Source: Plasmodiophora brassicae
Lineage: Eukaryota > Endomyxa: Phytomyxea > Phytomyxea > Plasmodiophorida
NCBI GenBank assembly: GCA_036867785.1
Contig: CP145420.1
Coordinates: 558,001 to 622,000, forward strand
Direction: 5' to 3'
DNA: 64,000 nt
Of this stretch, positions 52,460 through 63,803 are shown in pieces. A program made the translations under genes and the position numbers. The notes below the pieces were generated by a model. The model did no database searches, had not been told where the DNA came from, and saw only the letters and a list, made by a program, of their open reading frames with translations. Within the stretch, counting starts at the first letter, position 1, and every line of letters begins with the position of its first letter.

Positions 52460-52927
52460 AGAATGTGCAAAACACCCTTGTCCGATATTGTGCAGCTGAG
52501 GACTCGATCAAGTTCCTGATCCACCGACCAATTGTCGACGATATCGTCGGTGATATCCTGTTCAATCGCACCGACGAGGACGTCGCGATGCCGCGCGAAC
52601 GTGCTTTGGCTCTGTTCCAGCAGCCCTGCCATGACGCAGGGACTATCAACGAGGCGGATGATCCATGTAACATGGATCATCTCTCCGACTTCTCTCTGCA
52701 AGGAATCATGCATTCAGGTCAATTTGACACATTGCACGCGATATGCACTGACCAGTGAGATGATTCCTTTGCCTTCTTGACGGCTTCTTCTCGTTCTACT
52801 AATACATTCCATCTTGTTACCCTGAATAACCTAAATAAGGTTCTGTGGCGAGCAATAAACAAGCTGTTTAGGTAAATAGTGTCCGGACACTATTTAGAGA
52901 GGGCTGCTAGTACACTATAGTGTACTA

Positions 52928-55820
52928 CCCGTATTTTACAAAGAATACGACCCCCCTAATGTTCTCCGCGGACTTTCCGCTCGCTGTCATTTGGGGGTGG
53001 GGGTCTTGTTAAATGTAATATTTGGCAGATATAAAGTTTTGTACGTCAGAGTTTCGTTCGTTGGATTCCTTGCGGCGAGACGAGTTCGAAACTGCCTTTG
53101 TCTCGTTCTTGGCGTTTATCGTTGGCACGCTGCGTTGGGTGACAGTCGGAAGGGAGGGGTTACCCCAGCGCTGTTGAAGTGAACGGCGCGCAGACGGCGC
53201 GCATTTTTGATTGTAGCTAAATGGGGAAGGACTATGGAATTGTTAAAAACAGAGAATGGCTGGTGGAGTGTAAAATACATGTATTTTACACGTAAAAAAC
53301 ATGTTTAAAACAGCAGGGGGTTGCGCCCCCTCGCAGTACGCCTTCATACCATGGTCACGGTCCTGACAACCTGACCAGATTTGATGATCTCTTCGTCACC
53401 AACTGGGTACAAATGTGTGTCCGAAATCGCCTCGGCAAGTGTGCCTGGCTCGGCAATGCCAACGAACCCTGCGAACTCCAGTCGAATTACGTCTTCGTAA
53501 TCGGAATCATCGTCTGGCTCTTCGTCAAAGTCACGTACTACTACTTCCGAACCAAGCGACCCGGTTCAACGTGTGAAAGGGGTCATCTCGCGTATCTTTG
53601 TACGGCGATTCATCTGGGCACTTGAATGCGATCCCAGTTCCTTGCTCGACGTTGCATCCCGATAGTCGAGCGCGTAGCCGGGAGTGCACGCGGTTGCAGG
53701 ACTTGTGATTCCGCTCGCCCCCGACGACGACGACGCGCACGCACAACGAAGGCTCTGGGATGGATCGGGAAACCCTTACGTTACCTGTATTTTACAGTGT
53801 AAAGTTGGTTCCTGAGTGGTGTATTTTACATGTAAAAAACAGGCTTGTAAAAAACACCCCTTTATTACAACAATTCCATAGGAAGGACAACGAAGGCGTT
53901 GCCCGGCGACGCTGCCTGCACACCGTCAAACAGAAGCGGGCCATTGTCCGTTCCGCCACAGCTCGTGGCAACATCAAGGCAACGGCACGTGAGTATGACA
54001 TCAAACCGTGTCAAATTCGTGACTGGCGAAAAAACTTAATGGGTCCGACCGACGAAACGTCGAGCGACAACAACGACGATGAAGGGATCATTCGGTTCGA
54101 ACCGTTCAGCACGCGAACGTCTAAGCGAAGGACGCGGTCTCACGGCAGAACGTCGACACTACCGGCAGACGTGAAGGAGACGATAGAGGAACATGTCAAA
54201 TACTTGGGCAGTTCTGACCTCAACATCAACGTCAAAGCCGTTCACCGGTTTGTCACATCGTAAGTTAACCGTTACGGCCAGTTACACATTACTTATTCGT
54301 GTGTATCCCAGACGGTGTCCTCAGTATGCCGCGTCCATCACGAACGCGCAGGCGTCCGAGCAGAAAATACGACGTTATCTGCATCGGAACGCCAAGCTCG
54401 TCGAGAGACGGTACACTCGGGTCGCCCAGAATACTCGCTACGACGAGGACGTTGTTCGTGACTACCTGTCGTCGGTCAACAACTTCGTCTGGGATCTTGG
54501 AATCATAGATCCGCATCTGCTGCTGAACATGGACGAGACCTCCCTACCGTTTGACCAACCGAAGTCATCGACTCTTGCTCTGAGGGGAGCTCGCACCATT
54601 CGATGCAGGACGACCGGTTCAAGCAGCAGTGCAACTGTGTGCTTAACCGTGTCGATGGCGGGGGACAAGCTCGGCATGTTCATCATTTTCAGAGGTAGCA
54701 CTATGAGTTGGCGTCGTTTTTCTTCGATCTCATTCTGATGGCAGGCGTCCCTGGAGGGCGGATCGAGAAAGAGCTCCGACTGCTCGACGCCCAGAAGCCA
54801 GAAGGGTGATGGTCACCGCTGTATCGTCCAGCAAAAGAACTGGAACGATGAAAGAGGCATGAGGGCTTACGTCGACCTGATCATCCGTCCATGGGTGGGT
54901 GGAAGACGGATGACCTCACTCCTTCTCCTGGACGATATGTCGGCGCACAAATGCCCGCCGGTAATTGACGCTCTGGCCCAACACGGCGTTGAGGTTGACA
55001 TTGTTGAGCCTCGCTACACCGGTCGCGTTCAAGTCCTGGACGTTGGTGTTAACAAGCCCTTCAAGGATCGCGTCCGATGCCTGTGGGAAAACTGGTTGCA
55101 CTCCGAAATGCAACGATGCCCGAACGTAGTTCCAAAGGTCACGCGTCCACTCGTTCGCGAGTGGGCTGTTGCGGCGTGGAACGAGGTCACTGCCGTATCA
55201 ATTACTAACACGTGGAGCGCGGTCGGGTTCAGGGTCAACTGAGCGTATCCCAGAGCGTGCGATGAAACGAGACCAATCCTTTGTTGTTATAAACAGCAAA
55301 TCGCGTTCTTTATTCAGTTCGAATGCAGTTTTGCTTGATTACATCGAGGCATAGGCACACGGCCGACCCTCCACGTCTCTGAGACCGCGCTCTGGTATGA
55401 CGAAGCTCGCTATCTTTGCCCAGGCTCTCGACCACAAGCATTTTGTCCAGAAGTTCATCCTGACGCCATAACATTGATTTTGGCAGGAATGCTACTCTGC
55501 AAGAAGGGGTTTCGACTGTATGGACGGCGACCGCCTGCTCCTGGGATACAGGGACCCACTGGCCATTTACCTGGTCGTGTCGCTGGAGGAGCACCGGCAC
55601 GAGACGCAGCACGTCGGACGCTTTCACAGAATGTCCACATCCATCAGGATGACGCTCGCAGGAGCGACCACTGTCTGTGTAGTTCAGACCAACAATCTCA
55701 ACACGCATTGAGCAGCTATAGGTCCACGGCGACAGCAGCGTCCAATCCGCATTACGCATGTTCTGGGGGGGGGGGGGGGGGTCGGGTTCAAGGGGGGGTC
55801 GTATTCTTTGTAAAATACGG
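52928..55820. mobile_element. pogo/Fot-like DNA transposon, TA duplication
   Basis: Terminal inverted repeats of about 28 bp start CCCGTATTTTACAAAGAATA at the left end; the right end is the complement with one C fewer. They are flanked by TA on both sides (52926-52927 and 55821-55822). The element is 2.89 kb with one transposase gene on the plus strand. Both ends carry poly-C/poly-G next to the repeat, with a run of about 18 G at 55765-55782. It inserted into the TA of the final GTACTAG of the DUF7869 palindrome: taking it out restores CTAG. Confidence 0.9.
53760..55242 (+). CDS. pogo-like DDE transposase, possibly damaged
   Basis: The N-terminal helix-turn-helix (TVKQKRAIVRSATARGNIKA, then QIRDWRKN) is of the pogo/CENP-B kind. 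An intron at 54260-54311 (52 nt, GTAAGT donor) joins it in frame to QYAASITNAQASEQKIRRYL. A second intron near 54696-54748 gives FIIFRGVPGGRIEK. Catalytic acids: LLNMDETSL, SLLLLDDMSAHKCP and VLDVGVNKPFKDRVR, a DDD triad typical of pogo/Fot1 DDE_1 enzymes. QKNWNDERGMRAYVDLI links the parts. One junction near 54807-54831 does not splice in frame by any GT-AG pair I can find, so a small frameshift may have killed it. Confidence 0.7.
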
Positions 55821-55823
55821 TAG

Positions 55824-56085
55824 ACAATCGGCGGGATATACGCTGCCCGAAGCGGCGGCCCTGTGACCATGGGCAGCATGCAGGCATGCTATGAAACCCA
55901 GGACGCGCACGCACGTATGCGGCTCGGACGCTACGTGATACGTCATGAGCAAAGTGACTCAACCCCCGGTGGCGCTCGATTGCCGCTCGACTCCGCTCGA
56001 ATGATCAATCGACAAGATTAATTCCTTTTTGGACCCCGGCAGCAAATCTTATTTTTCTGTGACTTCAGATCATTTTTGTTGGCGG
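55824..56085. other. Sequence right of the transposon stack
   Basis: About 260 bp of flanking DNA before the next gene, with no feature but a 12-bp word CCGCTCGAATGA near 55993 that recurs inverted near 61489. Confidence 0.4.
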
Positions 56086-59000
56086 ATGCCTCGAGGAACA
56101 GGTGCCAAGAGCTCAGGCGGCAATGGCCGGCGAGGGCCGGATAAGATCAAGCGCAAGCGGTCGTGCTTCCGGAGGCCTTCTAAAAGCGCATCGGCAGCTG
56201 AGGTGTGCGATGCGAATTTGACTCCGCCTAGCTAGGCATCTTCTCATTATGTCTTTCAGAATCCAAATCCGTTTACCGCGCGAAATGTCAGTGCCGGCAA
56301 TGAGGAGTCATCGTCGTCGTCGCCGTCATCGTTGCCTCCACAACCATCGCCGTCACCTGCGTCATCGCCGTCACCATCGGATGCACGACATGTATGTATT
56401 TCACACGTCTACCGTACCTAATGATGCGCTGATTAACTTTCATCGCAGACGTTCGTCAAAGAGTACCTGCACACTCTGATAAAAGAGTTGAAAGAGCAGC
56501 TTCGTCAGGAGAAAGGCGCGCTGTACGATCACCTCAAACGAGGTATTCTACCGCTATCGTCGATGGCGTGAAACTATTTCTGATACGTACTGCTGTGGTC
56601 GTGGAAGGCCACACAACGATCGAACCTGTTAATCCGGTTATAGCCTGTTTCACTTCTGGGCTTAATCCAGAGCACTTCTGGAAACCGGCTCTTCGGTGCT
56701 GGCTTCCGAAGTTATGGTTCCCAGAACTGGACCTGAAATGCCCGAAGTGCCATCAGTTTGGAAAACACCATAAGCATGGTTACGCTTCGAAGTAAGTGAT
56801 ATTGCGGTGTCTCGTCACATCATCTCATACATATTATGTTCAGTCCCGAAGCGCGCTGTGTGGCAGGGCTCCGAAACGACTGGTATCTTTTTACGAGCGT
56901 GCTTCAGTGCGCTTTCTGCCGCCATCGATTCTACGCCACACATCCGGACGTGCTAGGCAATATGCATCAGGCGTTTAGCAACCCAATCCTGCTGCCGTTC
57001 GTCTTGTCCGAGTCGTCCGGTCTAGATTCCGATGTCGCATGGATGATGCCTATTATTTTCAATGATGGAGGAACGGCTGAGTCGTTACATCGGATGATGT
57101 CGGAAGGACACGCCGAGCAGCGTGACCTCTTGCATGCGGTGTACAATGCCGTGTGCGACTTCCGCCTGAAGAAGTCTGTGGGCCTGCCGGACCCGCCAAA
57201 GTTCGATCGGTCGCAGGTCGATGTCTCTGTGCCAGCTGCTTCCTCGTTGCTGTCGATCTACAAGCGTGAGACGCTGCGATATGAGAAGTATATGAATCTT
57301 CATATGTTGACGCTGTCGGCCGAGTCGGCCAAGCTGGACGCATCCCATAAGATGCCGAAGCTTATCTGCAACGTGAACGGCCAGCGCATATTCGATACAG
57401 CAGTCCAGGTACAGCCGGTAAGGCGTTGACGTACAAACTTCCACTAATGTCGTATGCTTTGATAGGTTACCAATGAGCGAAGTCAGATCGTCGCCTTTTA
57501 CCTATGTGCTGGTACAGGGCATGATCAGGTGGACTACTAAGCGTGTGCTATGACGTACTACCTTTTAACGATTGCCCTTGTAGATCGAGCGACCTCTGGC
57601 GCAATGGGTGCAATCTCGGAGCCTGCTCAATCAGAAGTTGCCGTCGTCAATAGGAACGGATAAAGTGAGGCCCCTTCACTGCATCCCCGGTCAAATCAGC
57701 TAACGTCGCTATAGTGCTGTGATGACGAGGCGTTCTTGACGCGACTTTTCAAATACGAACAGCATGTGGGTCGGCGCAGGCTTGAGCCGTTCACGTTGTC
57801 CGGTGGGCAAAGAACGTGCGTGATTGAATCGATCGGCAACGCCGATTCGATTGCCTTTGGAATGCTTCAAAGAGCGCACGAAGCTGGCCGACCACTGGCA
57901 GCTGGAGTTGACAGCGAGTGGGTTACTGTCAGGGGACAACGGCGGAAAGTGGCTACCGTTCAAGTGGCCCTTGAAGGCGATGATGCTGTGTATATTTTCA
58001 GACTTTCAAAGATGGGTGAGATGCCCCGAGGTCTGAAGGACTTCCTGGAGTCGACGAGCATCGTGAAAGTCGGCAAGTCGATTACAATCGACAAGCGACA
58101 CATATGCAACGATTACGGTCTCCGTGTCGACGGGACAGAATCCTGGATAGAGCTGGGGCAGTTCGCCTACCGTCGCGGCGCTGCTCCGAGTTCGTCGAGC
58201 TTGGCCAAGCTCGTCCAGACGATTTTGCAGCAAGAGCTCCCAAAGCCTGAGCTAATCCGTCAATCGAACTGGGAAGCGAACGAGCTTTCGTCCGAGCAGG
58301 TGCGCTATTGTGAAATGTGACAAACTTGTTCTAAATGTTTTCAGGTAATGTACGCCGCTCTGGACGCGCACGCTAGCTTGCAGGTCTACTTGCGCTTGGA
58401 GGCAACCCCAGATCCGACAGTTCGTCTCGCCATTCCGGGGTCATCTCGCGCTTGCAACGGCGCAGGTATTCCTGTTCCTGGCATGGCAGTCGAGCTGCTT
58501 GCACAAGGCACTCATGTCGTCGTTGCTCGAGGACGTATTTCGCAGTCGCAGCCCGCCATTTGGGAGCAGACGAAGGTGACGAAAGGCCGCATTGTTGTCG
58601 ACGTTGTAGAGGTAACTACTTCACGATGTAAGTAATAGCCCGGATATTGACCGTCATAGGTTCTGGCTTCTGCTGCCGAAGCCAAATATCCTAGGAACTC
58701 GAAGAGGACTCTGAGTTCCTTTGGATATTGTCCATTCTCCCTCTTAGTTGACATAACGTCGCTGCGCCCTACAATCCAACCACAAAGTACGTTTTCGTAT
58801 TCAGAAGATGGACATGGTCGTTATAATTATTTGTTTAGACCCACACAACAATGATGGAAGTTCCCTTGATGTGAGCTCCGTCTCGGTCGGGTCAGCCGAA
58901 GGTAGGCGTCGCTGGGCCCGTGCATTGCACTCTTTTGTGATATGCGTTAGAATCAGGTGGCGAACGAGTGAAACGTGTCCTGCAGGATATATTTCACATC

Positions 59001-61260
59001 ATGAAAAGGGTGAAGATCAGGAAGACCCATCCGTTTTACCCCGTATGGGTAATCGCACTAAGCGATGCGTTCTTCGTGTGGAACGAGGACGATGAACAGC
59101 GTGTCAGTTGCAGGCCGCATGTTTCTTTCTCCATTCTCACTATATTTCCTGTAGGTGATTAATAGTCTTATTAGCCGCGGCGAGAATCCGCTCTCCTGGA
59201 GGGTCCATCGCCGTGGCTATTTCCTTGACCGCGTTCGTCGAAGAATTCCTCCTCCAGGCCAGCTGGAAGAGCGTCTGAACCTTGTCTACAAGACGTGTTC
59301 TGGTCTGACAGACCACGACGGTAATTTTCTTCGTTATAAGTAATCAATGCGGGATCATTCATTGAGTTGCAGGCGTTCCCCTTTTCGACGATCGTGCACA
59401 CGCCGAATTTCGGAAAGTTCTGGAGCATGTCCGGAAGGGCTGCTGCAGTGATCCGGACGGGGACGAATACCCGTTTTACACGGCCGTCGGTGAGGATGGC
59501 CACGGACTCACGTTGTATCGGTGCCACCGTGGCACTAACTCCTGCGAGGCCAACCACAACGTCCTGAAAAGGAAGTTCGGGACGATGAACGCAGGCGTCG
59601 CATTGACGCATTGCTTGATGCTGTGGCACATACTGCGCACAAACATTCGCGCAGGAGAATCTTTCGGAGACGGCTCTCCGGTTCTGGGGCATTTCCGACC
59701 CTGGCTTGTATGTAACTGCTATTAGCGATTGCTGCGTTCTAAGTCTGTTTCCAGGTCGACTTCATTAACATGTATGCGACCAACGTATGGGGAGAGCCAC
59801 AGCTCCCTCAGTTTTCATCCGCTCTCGATTGGCAATGGGACGAGTTGCGTCCGTATTGCCAGATGTTGCACTTTGGAGGGGAATGCGACCCTGCACATGC
59901 GTAAATCCCACGATAGTACGTGCAAGTGCACACGCGTACTTTTTAATACTTGACGTCTTATAGGGGCGACCCAAACCCGCTTCTTTCCGACGACAAGCGG
60001 TACTTAGCCAAGTGCCAGGGCTCCACAGTTCCCTACCTTCCTGTGCACACTCCCGAAGAGGCCGATTTGTACCGGAAGGTACTGGCCGACTACGCAGATC
60101 GAAACCGTTCGACTGGAAAGGATTTCCAGGCGTTGGCGTCTCTATGGAACCAGCGGGCGTTGTCCCTTTGGCACCAGGTTAACCTCAACCGTCGGTGTAG
60201 TGAGCAAACCAATTCCTGGCATGATGAAGGATCGGACCAAGACGCGCACCCTAACGTTTTTCTCAAATTTGCTATTCATCTACGGAGGTTGTTGATTGTC
60301 TGACTTCTTGGGATACGCTATCTAACACGGTAACCAGGTATGATGAGCAGTTCCAAGCCGCAGTTATCGACCGCGAGTCCCGACGGGAAGCATCTTCAGA
60401 GACTTCCTCCCTGTTTGATGTTCTGCGCGGGCCGAATTGGCGACATCCGCAGGTACAGTCGTAGAGCTGGACACATTGCGTACTGTTAACTGAATTATTT
60501 TCCGCCGCTTGATCAGTACCGTGAATGTGAGACTGGCAGCGAAGAAGATCAAGACTGCAGGGTTCAGAATCACGTATATGGAACCTCGCAGAGAGTGGAG
60601 CCGGCTCACGGGGACAATCAGCCTGATAATGAATCGCAGGGGGAGAGAGACGCAGAGCGTGTTCAGGTGCGTGCTGGTTGCGCAAGGTTGCCACTACATT
60701 TATGAAGGTGTCGTGCAATGCAGAATACGGCGGCCAGCTCCGATGATTGTCACGATCCAGAAGAGTCTCCTGAGGGCCAATGTGGACCAGAACAGCCTCC
60801 AGAGGGTCAACATGCTCTAGGAAATCCTCCACAGGCTCCACAAGTTCTTCCAGAACGCCCACGTGAGCTGCAGGCGTCCCTGCAGCACAGTAACGTATGA
60901 TTTTAGCCCGCCATTTAACGAAAGCAACGCCCTGACTTGAACGCGTTTCTTCAGGTCGTACATCTACCGGCAATTGCGTTCGACAGCGCCACGCCTTCTG
61001 TGCTTTCAGCAGGACGACCAGCTAGCTCGGCGAAACGATCTAGCGCGTCGTATTCGGAACGGCGTTGCCACGCCCTTAAGTCACGAATGGTTAATCATGA
61101 CGACGACCTTCTTTGTGGCAAGTTAGGCTGCAGTGGACTACGAGGCCATCATCTGTGTAACAATACGGATGAGTCTACGTTTCTGGCACGCAAACGTTGT
61201 AAGGCGATCAAGGCGGCCCGTGACGTTGAAAAGAAAAGGCAGAAGCGCGCTGACAGCTAG
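56086..61260 (+). CDS. Many-exon gene: DUF6729-like region, WRN-type 3'-5' exonuclease, transposase-like C-terminus
   Basis: Plus-strand exons in order. About 56560-56800: NPVIACFTSGLNPEHFWKPA, LKCPKCHQFGKHHKHGY. 56836-57425: WYLFTSVLQCAFCRHRFYAT, SSGLDSDVAWMMPIIF; these two fit DUF6729. 57722-58299: an RNase D/WRN-type exonuclease with the first acidic pair in GVDSEWVTV, IVKVGKSITIDKRHICNDYG and LGQFAY. It continues after a 46-nt intron (58300-58345) with VMYAALDAHASLQVYLRLE. About 58660 on: VLASAAEAKYPRN. About 58986: HIMKRVKIRKTHPFYPVWVI. About 59400-59700: YRCHRGTNSCEANHNVLKRK and the following helical block. A basic tail ends at 61260. Such proteins are scattered through fungi, sponges and protists, often in many copies. 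Exons after 59,700 are tentative. Confidence 0.55.
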
Positions 61261-61947
61261 CTGTTACTCCCATGCATTGTACTGGCAATACAAGATTGAA
61301 TTCGATCGGGATCTAGTAGGTAGATTTCCCAATAGTACTGGTACCGATCTCTCAGCGCATTATCGACATTGGGTGTCGCGCGCATTGAAGGCTGAGGGTG
61401 GCTGGGGTACTGCACGTGCAAGATGTAGGTCTATTTTGGTCTTTTGTATTCAAATATTTTGGCCGGCGCGCTGCGCGGCGGCCAGTGAAGTTCATTCGAG
61501 CGGCAGCCGGTTGGCCATCCGACCAACAGATTCCCAGATAGCGAGTCGAGCGCCAGCGCGGGACCTCCGACTAAAAGCGAACCCGACCTTTAGTCTCCAA
61601 AATTGCGCAACAATGACTGCGGGGCGCGAAAACAAGCTTTGCCACTGGACGGAAAGACGGCTGCGACTAGCGAACATAGGGCATCTCTGCGTTCAAAATG
61701 CTGACGATTCGTACAGTTCCTACGACTTTCTTTCCCTTCTCTTCTTCTGGGACTTTTAGTCTCCTCGAGAACCACAGGAGGCTAAAAGTTAGCCGCTGAT
61801 AGGGGTTCGGTACCTGGTTGCATCCGTTCCGTCCCGTGTCGGAAGTGGCGGCCGATAGTCGAAAAAGTGCGGTCCGAGGAGCTACACAAATGGGGCGGGG
61901 GTGGCCATAGAAGCGGTCGAAGATCGTCGGCCGGGTCGGCGGGTGCC
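61261..61947. other. Intergenic, with a small hairpin
   Basis: No gene is supported. At 61751-61788 CTTTTAGTCTCCT and AGGAGGCTAAAAG form an inverted repeat of about 12 pairs around a 10-nt loop, with a further CTAAAAG word nearby. Confidence 0.45.
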
Positions 61948-63654
61948 ATGCAGCCGCTCGGGTCGCAGAAGCGCATCGGCGAGTATGTCGTTCTGGGGAA
62001 AATTGGTTCGGGGTCGTACGCGACAGTGTGGAAGGGGTCGCATGTGGTCACCGGTGATCCGGTGCGTGGGCCCGTGTGGGGGAACCGGTGTCGATGTCGA
62101 GGCTGACGATGGGGCAGGTCGCGATTAAAGGGTATAACCTGGAGCGACTACGCTTAAAACATATTGTTGAGAGTCTGGATTCGGAGATTGCCATTATGAA
62201 GATGTTCGACCACGTCAACATTGTGAAACTGATCAGCGTGCATCGCACATCGCGGTCATACTTGTGTCATTTTCGTGTACCTCGGCGTTGATCGTTTGCT
62301 TTCAGGCACATCTACCTCGTCATTGAGTACTGTGCGAACGGGGACCTCTCCAGTCATTTGCGACATGGACCGCTTTCTGAGAGTCGCGCACGACATCTGC
62401 TTCGGCAGCTCGCCCGCGGTCTCTCGTTTCTCCACGAGCGAAACATGTTACATCGCGATCTGAAGCCCCAGAACTTATTGTTGACCGATAACGCTACTGT
62501 ATTGAAAATCGCAGACTTTGGTTTCGCGCGATACATGCCATCGGAATCGCTGCAAGCGACAGTCTGCGGGACGCCGTTGTACATGGCGCCTGAAGTGCTG
62601 CGAAATGAAAAGTACGACATCAAGGCCGATTTATGGTCAACCGGTGCGCTCCTGTACGAGATGGTTGTTGGCGTCACACCGTATACCGGGCAGAACCAGG
62701 TGGACCTTCTGAGGAACATCGAGAACAAACCAGTGACGTTCCCCAGGTACACCATGGTTTTCGTATTGGATACCTTGTCGATGACGTTACGTGTTAGTTC
62801 TAGGGTGCTCTCCGAGGAATGCAAGTCGCTCATCCTCGGGTTGTTGCATAGAGATCCCGCAGTCCGTCTTTCCACTCAGGAGCTGTGCGCTCATCCCTTC
62901 CTATTTGGTGACAAGTCAAAAGAAGCTGTCCCGCGACCATCAACTGCGGGTCCTGTTGCTCTTGTAGACGACGCGACGTCATGTCAGTGCAATAATTGCC
63001 ACAACGTTCCTGTTGATTACCAATTCTTTGACCGCAGCAACGGAGTTCGGGGTGACAGCTCCTTTCGCGTTGTCTTCTAGCGGGGCGAAGAACATTGGTC
63101 AACGAACGGCAGTTAGCCGTCCTGCGACGCCTGTCCTGTCCGTTGACGTTGCCGAAACATGCAAGACTGCCCGCGTTATCTGTGAGATTGCCGACGGGTT
63201 TGACGATGACAAGGGCATTGCCCTTTCGCTATATTGCAAAGCAATTCGCTTGATGGTGTCGTCGCGCCTTGCAATTCGGAACATGGCTCAGCCAGCCGTT
63301 CAACTCGATGACGATCTCAGCCAGCGTATTGATGTGCTGTCCAAGCGCGTTGCGCTGCTCAGAGACGACCTGTGTCCCGACGCTGTTCCTCTTCGTGCCG
63401 AGCAAGTGCTATATGAGAAAGGGCTACAGATGGCTCGCGATGCATCGGTGGCGGAGCTGATGGGGGATTCTGCACGCAGCGCTTCCCTGTTTAGGAGGGC
63501 ACATCGTTTGTTTGCTCTGATGGGACAAGAATGCACGGTCGAAGAGGACGCACATGTTCTGCGGGATATCGCGATCGCTATCAGGTCTCGCATGTCTGGC
63601 CATCCGCCAGCTACAGGAACATTAGTCTCGTACCATTCAACAGCAAATGTTTAA
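61948..63654 (+). CDS. ULK/ATG1-type serine/threonine kinase (ULK3-like layout)
   Basis: Five exons give 498 residues. Introns: 62062-62117, 62255-62305, 62747-62803 (57 nt, in frame and without stops, so easily overlooked) and, less certainly, 63045-63090. Kinase domain: IGEYVVLGKIGSGSYATVWK, VAIKGYNLERL, IYLVIEYCANGDLSSHLRHG, LHRDLKPQNLLL, KIADFGFARYM, CGTPLYMAPEVLR and DLWSTGALLYEMVVGVTPY. All catalytic residues are present. The Q/N-rich LKPQNLLL and the sequence up to HPFLF fit ATG1/ULK. The C-terminus (EQVLYEKGLQMARDASVAEL) resembles the MIT/EAT helices of ULK1-3. Likely role: autophagy initiation or related signalling. Confidence 0.85.
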
Positions 63655-63803
63655 TATTTAACGCTGAACGGTTAATATCCAGCAGGGACGCTTAATGCGT
63701 CGTTGAGTGGGAGCGTTCATTGTAGTTTTCATTGGCAATAGAGCTGGACATGATACTGTAATGACTAGGGTGGGTTGAATATCAGCTAACTCGAAAACAC
63801 GAG

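Larger units (their letters stand above)
49804..52758 (+). pseudogene. BED-finger-like hAT N-terminal frame split by an LTR element
   Basis: The left part (49804-50109) encodes a C-x2-C...H-x4-H finger-like unit (LRCQFCAFCG, KAQYYLQHIRLQHAKEWETY) of the BED/hAT type found in oomycete and other hAT proteins, ending FENRQN. The right part (52465-52758) continues with VQNTLVRYCAAEDSIKFL and IVDDIVGDILF. The two halves join in the same frame when the LTR element and one AGAAT copy are removed, giving about 199 residues. That is still far short of a 600-residue transposase, so the frame was already truncated before this insertion. Confidence 0.75.
49665..52906. mobile_element. hAT-like DNA element with 8-bp target duplication
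   Basis: Perfect terminal inverted repeats of 25 bp begin CAGCCCTCTCTAAATAGTGT at 49665 and end with the complement at 52906. They are flanked by the direct duplication CTAGTACA (49657-49664 and 52907-52914). An 8-bp duplication with CAG...CTG ends is the hAT signature. Subterminal CCTAAATA-type motifs lie near both ends. Excluding the LTR element inside it, the unit is only about 0.89 kb, too short for a full hAT transposase, so it is non-autonomous. It landed in the right-hand palindrome of the DUF7869 element. Confidence 0.9.
46830..55823. mobile_element. DUF7869-type DNA transposon with palindromic ends, split by two nested insertions
   Basis: The left end is the palindrome at 46830-46851 (centre AG instead of the perfect form). 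The right end is reassembled from 49657-49664, 52915-52927 and 55823 once the two inserts and their duplications are removed. Inside the ends lie further inverted-repeat blocks: 46870-46902 against 49595-49629 (GGTGCAAAAAGGAAAGG on the left, its complement on the right, one mismatch in over 30) and ATTTTGAGA at 46911 against its complement at 49577. Without inserts the element is about 2.85 kb and carries one transposase gene on the minus strand. It is the oldest element of the stack. Confidence 0.75.

Noticed and set aside
55765-55782. G-run as a telomere-like or quadruplex regulatory site
   Set aside because: It lies next to the pogo-like terminal repeat, which has G/C runs at both ends, so it is more simply explained as part of the transposon end with slippage.
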